Of a DNA stretch of 64,000 bases, positions 1-10,563 are shown in pieces. A program made the translations under genes and the position numbers. Below the pieces are notes generated by a model, which saw only the letters and a list, made by a program, of their open reading frames with translations, was not told the DNA's origin and ran no database searches. Position 1 is the first letter of the stretch. Every line of letters starts with the position of its first letter. Source of the stretch: Euwallacea fornicatus (taxonomy: Eukaryota; Arthropoda; Insecta; Coleoptera; Curculionidae); the NCBI RefSeq assembly GCF_040115645.1, contig NC_089544.1:2356001-2420000 (forward strand), given 5' to 3'.

Positions 1-1
1 A

Positions 2-601
2 CCTAGTAATGTCCAAACCACTTGTGCTAAGGTTGTGCCTAATGGAAAACAACTCCTTGTTGGATATGGAGATGGCAATATTCGCCTATGGGACATCAAA
101 GAAGCTCGTCCTTTGTGGACTAACACCGACTCTGACAGAAGTATAACTTCTCTTGACATCAGCCTAGATGGTGCCTTAGCAGTTACAGCACCTACAGCTC
201 AAGTTGTAAAGATTTTAGATGGGAGATCTATAGGCAGTGTTATGTTGGATGGTGAAACAGAGATTGAAGCTGCTCTTTTTAATAATGATCTTGGTGTTAT
301 AATCACAGGATCCTTGTCAGGTCAGCTGTGTGTTTGGCAACTAGGGAAGTTTGTTTTAAGGCATCAAGCAAGGATTGAATGTGCAGTTACAGTAATGAAA
401 TCAGGAAGTAACAATAAAGTGTTTGTGGGTGCAACTGATGGTGCTGTGTATATGTGTGACGTCAAAGCTGGCACTTTACTGGACGTTTTTACCGGGCATA
501 GTGCGGAGGTTCTGAGTATATCTGTGTTTCCTGATGGTAACCACGTGCTGACAACGTCTGATGATAGCACAGCAAAAATTTTTGAAAATAAATCTAAATA
601 A
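2..601 (+). CDS. AAMP: AAMP-like WD40 protein, C-terminal part (5' end outside window)
   Basis: The frame is open from base 2 to the stop at 599-601 and encodes about 199 C-terminal residues. WD-type blades are visible, for example GDGNIRLWD, GSLSGQLCVW and GHSAEVLSISVFPDG, and the chain ends TTSDDSTAKIFENKSK. The start TTCAKVVPNGKQLLVGYGDG and the end GHxAEIL...TTSxDxxAKxF resemble angio-associated migratory cell protein, a cytoplasmic WD40 scaffold also linked to 60S ribosome maturation in yeast (Sqt1 family). That match is from memory of the family. No intron is needed in the visible part. AATAAA motifs overlap the stop region at about 590-602. UTP6 follows on the same strand about 1 kb downstream. 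A different WD40 protein is possible but less likely. Confidence 0.78.
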   Translation, partial: PSNVQTTCAKVVPNGKQLLVGYGDGNIRLWDIKEARPLWTNTDSDRSITSLDISLDGALAVTAPTAQVVKILDGRSIGSVMLDGETEIEAALFNNDLGVIITGSLSGQLCVWQLGKFVLRHQARIECAVTVMKSGSNNKVFVGATDGAVYMCDVKAGTLLDVFTGHSAEVLSISVFPDGNHVLTTSDDSTAKIFENKSK

Positions 602-1602
602 AAACTAGAATTTTATTTGGGAGGTTTTATGCTGTCAGGTGCTAAAGATATTAATTATATTGATTAGACCATTATTTCACTTTGAAATATTACATTTCTT
701 CACCCCCCAGCTAAAAGTAGGTAAAGTAAAGTAGTTAGATGTGAGAGAGACCTGTGATCCAGAGTGGCAACTCCTTTTAACCTTTTAATTATGATCCTGC
801 TGATAAATAGTGTTTGAGAAAAACGCTTTAGAGTGTAATAACTTTAACTTATAACAACCAATAGATAAGTATTTTATTTCAAAACAAGTAGGCATATTGA
901 TAATTGCGTCTAAAATAACTTTATGATAAACTTGAAATTAGTACAGAAAATTGAAAATTTAATAATTCTTTAAATAATCTAAAATACCGGTAATTTTGTC
1001 TATTCTATATGTAAAATATTACAAACAACACACACAATAAAATTCTAATTTAGGAATTTTCAATTTCACGTATATCGGCAACGTTTCACTCGTTTTTTTA
1101 GGCGAGACCAGGAAAATGTCATTTTTACCATTTTTAGGCAAGCCCACATACATCGACGAGGAGCTTTCATTTCTTGCTTAATGTAGTACTGCCTTTAATG
1201 CGTTACTAAAGTATGTAATGACAACATCATTTGCTTTTATAAAAAAAAAACTTAATAGTTAGTAAGACAATATCATGGATGCCGATATTACCATAAAATT
1301 AAAAATTTTCGATTCGTTTCAAACTAGCTTGAACAAACTCAAAAGTCAATGTAAGTGTAGTTAGAGCAATCCTAGATTGCAGGGTGCAAAGCGTGCTGTC
1401 AAGTTAACGGATATATTATCCTTTTTTTTCAAATTTTTGTTTTGTGTGGCATTCAATTTCTAAATAATGTTTTGCTTTCGCTCGAATTTTATCGATTTTG
1501 TGCATAAATAAACTTTATAATTTATAATACCTTAATCGCGCAAAGCCTTCATCGTAAGCATTTTCAATTCAATAAAGTTAAATTTAAAACCTTTCTGTGA
1601 AC
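602..1602. other. Intergenic, AAMP 3' side to UTP6 promoter
   Basis: AT-rich DNA without a credible ORF. It must contain the AAMP 3' UTR and the UTP6 promoter. A homopolymer A run lies near 1240. No repeat or RNA gene was recognised. Confidence 0.6.
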
Positions 1603-4104
1603 ATGGATGAAAACGTTCAATTCGGTCCGGAGCGCTGTGCCAAAGAAATCGCCAAATTAAAGGCTGATGGATTATTTTCGGACCAAGAAGTAAAGTGAGT
1701 ATTATAAGTTTCCTTCAAGTTGGTGTCTAAACATTTTCTATATGAGAACACATGAAAATAATGTTGATGCATCCCTGAGATCCAACCAAAAGACATGTGA
1801 AATTTGAGAAGGGCTTGTAGTTCATAATGTTGGCTAAAGCCGTAAAAAAGTAGCCACAAGGGGGTCAATATTGAGAGGCACATTATATATTTCTTTGTGT
1901 CATGTTAGCGAGATTCTTTCTCTTAGGCTTGTTTCCAAAGAAAATAAGAATAATAATGAACAATCTGCCCAAAATTCAACATATAAAACATATAGTACAT
2001 TTGTCAAATAACAAACTGTTATTCATTTAAAGATGTGGCGCTTTTTATGTCTGAACAATCAATGTATCATTTTCTTATTTTTATTTTAATTGGCCACTTA
2101 GTCTTACTAATATGTATATCTCCAATGGATTTTTCTATTTGTTATGATGGTGTAGTTTGGTGTGATATTGATATAATCTTGATTTACAAAAAAAGCCAAA
2201 TATTCCAACAAACAGTTCAATTCTTATATTAACTAGTGCTCTATTTTCCAGAAATATACTGAATAAAGACCGTGAACTAGAAAACATCCTTTCTAGCGGC
2301 CATGAAACGTTGGACGACTATAAGTCAAGTATCGCCTTTATGGGCAGTATTATCACCTCAATCAGAAGGCGCAAGGGCAGGAAAGATTGCGAGTGGTTCT
2401 TCATAAGCCGAGTAGTGCAAACATACAAAAGAGCCATCAGACACTGGCCTACCGATTATCCATTTCATGTTAGATACTATAACTTTCTGAAGTTATTCCC
2501 TGAACTGAATAACTCAACTACCAATTTTATTAAAGAAATGATTGAAAGATTTATCTGCGACCCCAAAGTATTTAGATTAGCCGCTTCTTGGTATTTGCAC
2601 ATTAACAACGAAGTTGAAGCCAAGAAGATTCTTTGTATGGGCCAGAGCATGAATCCTGAAAATCTGGAAATATACCTCGATCTCTTGGAAATTGAACTGA
2701 ATAGTAAAGATGAGAATGTGGACAGTAGACTTGCTTCATACATTGACTTTATTGTGGAGACAAAAGTACCACGAGCATTTGTAGAGCAAGTAATCACACT
2801 GATAGAACAAAAGTTAAATGATACACATAATGTTAATAGTGTGATTGAATATGGCTTGAGAAGACTGTTGGAGACTTATGCCAATGAAGGGGAAAGTTAT
2901 GTATTTGCGGCATTCCGACCTTTGAACCGTAATTTTACTCCGAATATGACCGAAATACAAAAGATGATTTACTTGTTCAGAACAGGCATAAAGTGTACGC
3001 CCGAGAATAAAAAATCTGAAATTGCAAATAATTACATACATTTTATTTCTAAGTTGATTAAAGACAAGGGGGAAAACCCTCAACTAGTAAGTTTCTATAA
3101 CAATCGATAATTTTAGAACCGATTTAATATGGACGGTGTTTTCCAGAAATCTCTACTGTTGCTTGCCATGGAAGAAGTTCGTAAGGCAAATGTGAAATTA
3201 TGCATCAACCACTATGTAAAATGGGTCGAATGTTCTATTGACGATCCTTCCGTTGGCCTGAAGAAGGTGGAGGAAGGCCTGGATGACTATAAAGACTCTG
3301 AATCTGTATGGGGGTTGTACATTAAGTTTTTATTGATGCTCGACCGGGTAAATGAAGCGTATGAAAAACTACATGTGGCCACTAATAGGCTAAAAAGCAA
3401 AGCTGTAAAAGTATGGGATATTTTTCTCAGTGGAGTGCTGGCTTCGAGCCTTGATGAAAAATCTATGAAGGAGTTTTTTGAAGCGGGGCTTCGTGTGATG
3501 TTCCCTGAAATTGTTATGTGAGTAGTTCTTTTCAATGGAGTTTTATTATGCTTGAAGTGGATGAAAGGTCACCAAATAGGTTACTCTATCCTCAAAATTT
3601 TCCAGGAGATTCGTCAAAATATCCATACTACAATACGAAAATATAAAAAAATGCACAAGATAGCCAGAATTTCCATGGATTAACATGAAATAATATTTAA
3701 TTTCAATTTTACAAGAAGAGTAATTTCAAAGAACCAAGAAATTGCCAGTAATTAGAAGTGAATCTTTCCCCATCTACCGTGACTTCGCTTCCACTCTAAG
3801 TTCTAAAAATAGTTAAAAATAAGCGGATTAGTAAACATTGTAGATTTACAGCCTGGTAAAAACACGTTACTTCTCATGGGCATCATCCCGTGCACAAATC
3901 GAAGACGTTTGCTGCTTGTACCGTCGCCTCGCCCGCGAACCACCGTATTGTCGCGAATTGCACGAAGAAGCTTTCCTGATGGAGCGTATGCATTGCGGCC
4001 CTAACGGAAGATCTGCGTTCTTGCAGGAAGTGACGCAGTTTTGGAAAGATCAATTCGTCGACGGATCTATTTGTCCCGATACCGCAGAGTCGCCGAAAAA
4101 GTAA
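1603..4104 (+). CDS. UTP6: UTP6 homologue, U3 snoRNA-associated HAT-repeat protein
   Basis: Four exons join with exact phases: 1603-1694, 2252-3086, 3147-3517 and 3852-4104, giving 516 residues. All junctions are GT-AG. The 60-bp intron 2 contains in-frame codons but has clear splice sites. The N-terminus (FGPERCAKEIAKLKADGLFS, then QEVKNILNKDRELENIL) has the family pattern in which the protein begins with a helix, 'LExLExxGLFSxxEI', followed by an RRR basic stretch. The rest is helical with HAT-like repeats (for example AASWYLHINNEVEAKKIL). UTP6 is part of the UTP-B complex of the SSU processome and acts in nucleolar 18S rRNA processing. Mammalian UTP6 is about 597 residues, so this copy is about 80 shorter at the C-terminus; see the in-frame open stretch directly after the stop. 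Intron 1 (557 bp) and intron 3 (334 bp) hold nothing recognised. Confidence 0.8.
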
Positions 4105-4344
4105 AATCGTATAGTGACCAGTGACGACATTCGCTTTGACTATGATTTTACTACTTCTAGAGACAGGGAAAAACTTCTCGAGGCCTGCTCATGTATCCTG
4201 AATAGTACTAATCAGTCGCACGATGTACAAGTTAATAAATCGTGGTATGGCGATCTTGCTCCCAGTGAATCCATATTCGAAGAAGATCGAATGCATGAGG
4301 AGCAAAAACAACTTCTCCTTTCACAGAAGTCGATAAATTCATGA
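4105..4344 (+). other. Open stretch in frame with UTP6 beyond its stop
   Basis: After the UTP6 TAA at 4102-4104 the same frame stays open for 79 codons to TGA at 4342-4344. The encoded text is acidic and protein-like (TSDDIRFDYDFTTSRDREKL, then LEACSCIL) and has no ATG near its beginning. An AG at 4112-4113 could be a splice acceptor, but the upstream tract is purine-rich. I do not recognise homology to the UTP6 C-terminus. It could be readthrough sequence, a recently truncated C-terminus, an exon of a further gene, or chance. Confidence 0.3.
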
Positions 4345-6134
4345 TTTGTTGACCCCCGTTGCTTCAGATATACGTCTGGTGTTAGTCTCCAGACCTTCCA
4401 GTAATCGGACGAAAGATTGCCTCTACTTGATCTTCAGTTAGAATTTGTTATGTTTCATTTGAAACTTCGTTCGATAATCTGCTTGCCTCTATTACTAGGA
4501 TAAAAAACCAGGTATGTTTAAGCAGCATGACGATTTCACAAATTTGTTTGCGCAAAAGTAAAAATCACATTTTTTATCTCAGTAACAGTTAATAAATTGA
4601 TGGTATTCATAAATCCTTACAAGTGCATTGAAAAACTTAATCGAAAATATGTCAAAAACGTTTAGAGATGCGAGTTTTTATGCAGAATTGGTTTTTAAAA
4701 TGGAAATGTTAACAATATCAGAATTTCGAAAAATACTTAAGTTATAGACATATGTCAAATGAAAACATGCACCTTTTGTATAAGGTAAGTTAAGATGATT
4801 CGCTCAATTTTTCACCCAATAGTACTCGACACTCAATTGTACCATTGTCCCTATGGTATCTTGTATGTATCCGTCCACAATCAACGTATCTGTGGATTGA
4901 AGTAAAACCCATATCCACTACAGTTTTTGACGACAGTTATGAGGGTTCAATCCCTAAACCAGATAAAGAATTGTTAAAAATTAAAATAATAGAAATGGAC
5001 TGTAACTTCACTGGTCTTTTGCTTGCCGTTTCCGTTTCTTAGTTTTGCTTTTTTTTAAGTGGGTTCGAATCGTAAAGAAAAATGAACCAAAAACTCTCAC
5101 GGAATATTTCATGTATTTACACAGTATATAAATTAAAAAGGAAGCTAAAACGTCATTCTAGTTTAATATTAAAGGATGTTTTCGGAATATTCAATAAATA
5201 ATTATCTATATAAAGTCAACTTTTCTTTCCCACTAAAAAGGCAACCTAATTTTGTGTTCAATTAGCGCTAAATTAATATTAGTATGGTAAAATAGAAGTT
5301 AAATATACTGGAATAACGCAGACAATTTCATTCCCCGTGAATATCATCTCTATGATAAATAAGTATCCACAGTCAATTAAACAGAACTGGAAAAAATAGC
5401 CCCTTGTTATAAAGGAATCGGTGGTGTACTTAAGACCTACGTCTTATAAGAACCAAGTCAACGTGGCAACTGCACTATTCCCTATACCTTTGTTGTTTCT
5501 GTGTGACGTCAGCCACTCAGCTGGTACCCTTCGTATCGATTAGTGCCTTGTTGTCGACCTTTTCACGCTTTTGCTCGCTTTCATCGATATGCTTTAGAAC
5601 GTGAATGATCACTTTTTGCCAATAAACCTTAAATATAGTTACATAGGAAGGTTTAGTATTTTTTCATAAAACAGCGTTTCAATGCAGTAAAACCATCAGT
5701 CGCTCCTCACCTTCAGTGGAGGTAAGTGGTACGACCACTCTCTTAAAATCGCAAATCGCGTTGTGTTAATACGCACTATAATAACTATATGTTGAAACAA
5801 GTAGTTATTTTTTGAAATAAATTTTGATTTTGATTGAGATTTTTAATAAATTTATTTTGTTAAAGTTAAAATATATGATAATATCGACGTTTTAAAAACG
5901 GTTCCAAATAATTTTTGGTTGGAAATTATAAATATTTCTTTGATTAACGTTTAAATACACTCTCAAAGTCTGTATACAGGTAATATAGCCGCTATTATGT
6001 ACAAATGTAAAAAAAATATGGCGTACCCTTTTTGTTAAACTAATTTTCCTATTAGGTTAGTCGCTATTTGTGACCATTTGTCTTAGATAACCTATTTTAA
6101 ATCCGAATTCTACGTTAGTTTTTTTGCAAAAGTA
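4345..6134. other. Intergenic, no gene recognised
   Basis: Mostly AT-rich. A 65-codon open frame at 4845-5042 (+) shows no domain and I do not support it as a gene. The 5450-5600 stretch is less AT-rich and may carry the promoter of the small ORF downstream. A tRNA T-arm-like string near 4948 has no matching D- or anticodon arm. Confidence 0.5.
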
Positions 6135-6338
6135 ATGTTTTATTTATCTCTATGGCCAAAAAGATTTCACCAAACAAATCTGCGTGCAAGAAGACATTTT
6201 AAGGTACCTACTTTATACTCGAGACGCCGAGTAGCTACTTTACAGTGGGTATTAGAGGAACGGCACTATATTTCTCAAGAAATGATCAGACCACCTGATT
6301 GGATCACTGCATTATCATGTCAATTTGTTGGTAAATAG
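6135..6338 (+). CDS. Hypothetical small basic protein, 67 residues
   Basis: An uninterrupted ATG-to-TAG frame. The N-terminus (MFYLSLWPKRFHQTNLRARR, then HF) is rich in Arg, Lys and aromatic residues and has no acidic residue, as in many mitochondrial presequences. The rest ends MIRPPDWITALSCQFVGK. An AATAAA signal follows at about 6444, consistent with an independent transcript converging on EXD1. I do not recognise the family. Two internal donor-like sites (AAG|GTACCT near 6203 and GG|TAAATAG at the end) mean the real gene could have more exons. The mitochondrial small-protein idea is inference only. Confidence 0.35.
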   Translation: MFYLSLWPKRFHQTNLRARRHFKVPTLYSRRRVATLQWVLEERHYISQEMIRPPDWITALSCQFVGK

Positions 6339-6553
6339 AAGAGGAAATGATACTGAATATTAACTATTGGTGATACAATTCATGTTTTATTTAAAACTTG
6401 AGAAATGCAACAACTACAGGAAGAGTCCAAGATATTTGGCTTATAATAAAACATGTTGGATGCAAGGTTTCTTAATTTAACCTGCTTTAATGTAATTAAA
6501 TGATTATTTTAGTGGTAACCATGAATCAACCTTATTTGGGAAAACGAAGATTT

Positions 6554-7609
6554 TTAACCTTTGGTTCCGTTTTTTGAAGGCTCATTAATATTCAAATTAT
6601 TTAAGTTTGGAATCAAATTTTGAATTTCCTTTACAACTTCCTTATTATTGTTATTATAATTTAAAAACTCAAAATTATCCATGTCATAGACGCAATCATG
6701 AACTTTTGTGATTGTATTAAAAACATCCTTCAGTAAGAGTTTATGAAAGTGATTTTTTAGTACAATAAGATATGTAGCTATTTGGGAAGCATACAATTTA
6801 AATTTCTCAGTCAATGGGCGTTCATTCCAGCTTTTACATGATACATTTAAAGCATGGTCTAACAATGATTTAGGAAAATTGAGGTAATGTGAAAGGCATT
6901 CTGAGATATCTCTTCCAACCATTGGGGAAATGCCAGTTGCCTCCTTTTGCAACATGAGATCCACGATTTGAGTATCAAAAGTATTTTGCACATACACATT
7001 ATATTCTCTATAAAGAGTGTCTATGAGTCCTGCACTCTTATGTATGACTTTACAAATGTATTCAGACTCAAAAATGTCTTTCAGTTCTTTGTACAGTTCT
7101 CGTTTAGTAATGTTAGTCAAGTCAAATATATACACTTGTTTCCAAGTACACATTACCAGGAGGTTTATAATACTTGACCTGTGATTCTCCATTCCAAGGC
7201 AAACAACACCAATGGTCTCACTGTCACTTAATACTTGCACTGCATCAAAGTATCTTTTGTCAGCAGTTTGTATGTAGATGTAACTTTTAGACATTTCTTT
7301 CAGACGAAAATACTCTTCTTCACATATTTTGATCATTGTGCATAATTCACTATTGGTTGTGGAACTTTCATCTTCATTTACAGTCTCTTTTGCAGAAGGT
7401 GGTTTTAGTTTACGGATATTTGCTATTTCATTTCTGTAAAAATCATATACACCCCCAAGTTTGTTATTATTGTTGTGCTGAATAACATCAGTGAGAGATA
7501 TGCGATCCTTTCCACCATCTGCATATATTCCATTAAAAATGTCTGAGGATGTTAGTTCTAATATCAGGCGATCACCGATCTTAAAAATTTTGTTGTAGTC
7601 ACCGGCCAT
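6554..7609 (-). CDS. EXD1: EXD1-like piRNA biogenesis protein (Lsm + inactive 3'-5' exonuclease fold)
   Basis: A single-exon frame of 351 residues starting at ATG MAGDYNKIFKIGD; a GTG further upstream in frame was not chosen. Residues about 8-70 look like an Lsm fold (GDRLILEL...FNGIYA...DRISLTDV...GVYDFYRNEIANIRKLK). Residues about 125-300 follow the RNase D-like exonuclease fold of EXD1: QVYIFDL, then CKVIHKSAGLIDTL, NTFDTQIVDLML and KLYASQIATYL. EXD1 is known in moth and mouse as a Tdrd12-associated factor in germline piRNA biogenesis and has lost nuclease activity. The motifs here agree: the Y-x3-D motif III reads Y-A-S-Q-I, and motif II after VIH has no Asp at the expected spacing. It is head to head with HAUS7, 666 bp apart. 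The Asn-rich C-terminal stretch (NYNNNNKE) is low complexity. Confidence 0.82.
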   Translation of the reverse strand: MAGDYNKIFKIGDRLILELTSSDIFNGIYADGGKDRISLTDVIQHNNNNKLGGVYDFYRNEIANIRKLKPPSAKETVNEDESSTTNSELCTMIKICEEEYFRLKEMSKSYIYIQTADKRYFDAVQVLSDSETIGVVCLGMENHRSSIINLLVMCTWKQVYIFDLTNITKRELYKELKDIFESEYICKVIHKSAGLIDTLYREYNVYVQNTFDTQIVDLMLQKEATGISPMVGRDISECLSHYLNFPKSLLDHALNVSCKSWNERPLTEKFKLYASQIATYLIVLKNHFHKLLLKDVFNTITKVHDCVYDMDNFEFLNYNNNNKEVVKEIQNLIPNLNNLNINEPSKNGTKG

Positions 7610-8275
7610 TCTAAATATCACAGTAGGGGATCCGAATATTTAATATTAACCCGTGTAAGAAATAATTTCTATTATTTGTGGGAAATCCTCTTATCTGAAT
7701 TAGAGCCTCTATTTATAGATATTATCTTGAGCTTAGATATATAAGATATGGTATACAGATGTTCCGTTCATTATCTTCGTTTTTAAAAATTACAAAATTC
7801 AGTTATTCAAATAAAAACTCAAGTCAGTTATAAACCGGACATAACCAAACAAATAATTCGAAACAATTTTCCTCTTTATCTGTTATAGCTTTCGCCTTCA
7901 GAAGGGGCAATTTGCCACTATATCCTGTAAGGGTTTTCTTTTCGCATATGATTCTGGTTGCTTTTAACAAATATTTAACACGAAACTTTGCAATGATTCA
8001 AATTAATTTTGAGTAGTGGCCTTATTAAGTCTTGTTAAATTCTATTATCTATCTTTGTTCATTCCTACTAATTATTCAGAGAATAGAACTGGTAGTGCAA
8101 GAACCTCTACCGATCATGAATAATTCTGTGGTTAAATGTCAATGCATTATGTCAATTTTCATTGCCAACTGTCATAATCAAATGTGATAATGCTTAAAAA
8201 CAAAACGATTTCAATTTGAATTATTTGTCGTATTAAAACTATAAATTGTTGCTGACACGCAGAGTTAAATGAAAT
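7610..8275. promoter_or_regulatory. Shared divergent promoter region EXD1 / HAUS7
   Basis: 666 bp between two divergent start codons, so both promoters must lie here unless long leaders extend elsewhere. No TATA box or known operator was identified with confidence. The middle is AT-rich without ORFs. Confidence 0.45.
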
Positions 8276-9786
8276 ATGGATGTGGAAGACTTGGTGTCCT
8301 TTATGATGTCCTTTGTACAAAAGCACAACTGCCCCTTAGTCCACGGTATATGTTCAGAAGATTCTTATGCCATTTTCAATGTGAACAACAGATGGTTTCT
8401 AATGTCTTGGGCCCTAAATCTGTTAAATGCACAATATTTCGAACCGCTTCTTAAAAACCAAGATGAATCCAGCAAATTATTGATTGCTGATGTACTTTCA
8501 TGTTATGGTTTTTGCAACAAAGAAGATGGATGGCTGTTTATGAATGGTAAATTGCTCCCAGAAAAAGAGGTACAAACTAATTCCTGCTACTTAAAATTTC
8601 TATACCACATTTTATTTCTGATACAAAGACATCCTATTGATTCCTCTTTCAAATGTGATAGTATGTTGTAAATATGGGGAATTAAGTATTTCACTAAAGC
8701 TCAAATTGTTTTGAGACATTTCTGGTCTGAGGAGGTACAGTGTTGTGCTGAGTTTATACAGTGCATAACACCTGAATTAATGTATCACATGTTAATATCT
8801 AAAAACACAAAGCATTGTCATTAAAGGATTTTTAGAGATGTCAGTAATCATAATTTTTGCCCCTTTGTATTGCTACAGATGCAAAAGTCAATTCATAACA
8901 AAAGGCCTTTTTGGAAATAATGAATTAAATTTATTGGTCCCAACAGCAGCCAGTGTTAGATTGGAATCAGTCTAATTTAGATTATCCTTTCCAAAAAGGC
9001 ATCTTTATATTTTAGGATGTTTCATCTAGTTAATATTTATTGAAGGGAGAAAAGACAGTGATAATATGTTCAATGCTCATTTCAAGTGCTATACTATTAG
9101 GTACTACTTATTTTATAAAAGTACCTACCTAACGTTTCCTTTTAGATCTATATTGCATATAACCTATTCAATTTTATTGAAAAGCTTGAAACTTTTGACA
9201 TAGAAAGTAGTAAAGAAACCCATTCAAATGTTGAAATAGAAGATCAGCAAGAGTCAGAAACCTTAAAGATGAATTTATTTCCTCTCTATGCTAAAATTAA
9301 ACCATTGTCAATTGAGGAGAAGAAGTTGAAATTGGAAGAAGTACAAAGTAAATTGGAAGCAAAAAATAAATCAAATGTGGATAACAGGGTAGAAGAAAAT
9401 GTAAAGTTATGTAACTCCAAAAAGGTGCAAGAAATTATTGGAAACACTAATAAGCATTTGAATGACTTCAAAGAAATTAGCCAGGAAATAGTTAGAAATG
9501 ATAAAATCTCAATAGCTAGGGCACAATATGTGTTTCATTCTCAATTTGGGGATGTGTTAAACAAGTCTGATGAATGTTTAAATATTTTAACACAGGTTAG
9601 TAAAATAATTCTTAATAATAAAAAGCTAGTTTAGTAACTATTTTAATTGTATTTTAGTACACTGAAGATCTTAAGGTTATAGATGAATTTGAAGCAGAGG
9701 TGGTAGCTGTAAATGCATTAAATACTGACATATCTTCCCTGATTGACTCTTTAGCAATGTTATCAGATACAGTTATAGAGAAATAA
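8276..9786 (+). CDS. HAUS7: HAUS7-like subunit of the augmin complex
   Basis: Three exons join in phase 0: 8276-8569, 9146-9595 and 9658-9786, giving 290 residues. Start MDVEDLVSFMMSFV. The N-terminal pattern HNCPLVHGI...RWFLMSWALNLL, then DVLSCYGFC...IAYNLFNFIEKLETF, parallels the vertebrate HAUS7 elements LNCPFLEGLY...LEILEWMC and the following helical segment. The second half is long, charged, predicted coiled coil (KPLSIEEKKLKLEEVQSKLE). Augmin binds spindle microtubules and recruits gamma-tubulin for branching nucleation. The family is fast-evolving, so the name rests on pattern and length (vertebrate about 365 residues). Introns are 576 bp and 62 bp. A polyadenylation-like AATAAA lies near 10077. 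Confidence 0.6.
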
Positions 9787-10305
9787 TGGTTTTGTTATAC
9801 AGATGCAGTTATTACATTGTTGTCCATTTATATTACCTCAACATAGTGATGTTTGGAACCTGACAATTCAATTTCTTGTGAGCATCATTTTGAATTTTTT
9901 ACATTTTTGTCAATGTTTTATATGAGCAGAGAGCAGGAATTTGCCTGGATTTATTTAATTTCCACAGCAATTAAAACAATGAATATTGGAATCATTTTAT
10001 ACAATCTTTTTTACAGTACGAATCAGTATGTTAATACACTGAGAAATTGTAAATATCAAATTATAATTGTATTTATAATAAATTAAAAATATGAACTTGC
10101 AAATTAAAAAATCCTGCCCTTGAATTTGCTTAGTGAATAATGGATTGCAGTAGTTCTAACATCAAACATCTGAATTCAATGTCAAACATCCAACTATAAA
10201 AAAAGAAAATACCATTGAGATCCTTCCCGTTTTGGTTTAATATTGAAACCCAACTATTATTTGTCAAACAATGTTGACTTAAAATAGTAGCTATTCGTTA
10301 TTTAC
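9787..10305. other. Convergent 3' regions of HAUS7 and SF3B5
   Basis: AT-rich 3' UTR sequence of two converging genes. AATAAA/TTTATT-type motifs occur near 10070-10090 and can serve the + strand transcript. No other gene was seen. Confidence 0.6.
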
Positions 10306-10563
10306 CTAATCATCAGGTTTGTCAGGAGGGGGTCCACAGGGTTGCAGCATCTTCTCCATGAGGTTGAACCGAACTCTAGCTTTTGCTTCATTCTCAGCTA
10401 TGGCAAAGTGGCTGAGCAGATCAGGGTGGCCCAAATAACTGCAATAGCTGTCCCGATGCTGGTTTAACAGCCAATCGAATTTGGTGGTATCTGCGTGTCC
10501 CGTTCCGATGTATTTGGACTGCAGATGTTCCAACTGACTGTGGATGTTGTACCGGTCTCCCAT
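10306..10563 (-). CDS. SF3B5: SF3B5, splicing factor 3B subunit 5 (SF3b10)
   Basis: An intact single exon of 85 residues that is nearly identical to animal SF3B5: MGDRYNIHSQLEHLQSKYIG, TGHADTTKFDWLLNQHRDSY, then ENEAKARVRFNLMEKMLQPC and the end PPDKPDD. It is a small core subunit of the SF3b complex in the U2 snRNP, in the nucleus, and packs on SF3B1 during branch-site recognition. Length and both ends match the family, so the start is certain. The raw gene lies downstream in window coordinates, divergent from it. Confidence 0.97.
   Translation of the reverse strand: MGDRYNIHSQLEHLQSKYIGTGHADTTKFDWLLNQHRDSYCSYLGHPDLLSHFAIAENEAKARVRFNLMEKMLQPCGPPPDKPDD

Noticed and set aside
4935..4965. tRNA T-arm-like string around GGTTCAATCCC
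   Set aside because: No anticodon arm, D-arm or acceptor stem can be paired with it.
4845..5042. 65-codon open frame between UTP6 and the small ORF
   Set aside because: No domain, no splice support, composition like surrounding intergenic DNA.
8269..8454. Frame overlapping HAUS7 exon 1
   Set aside because: Shadow of the HAUS7 frame; the HAUS7 frame carries homologous motifs and joins later exons in phase.
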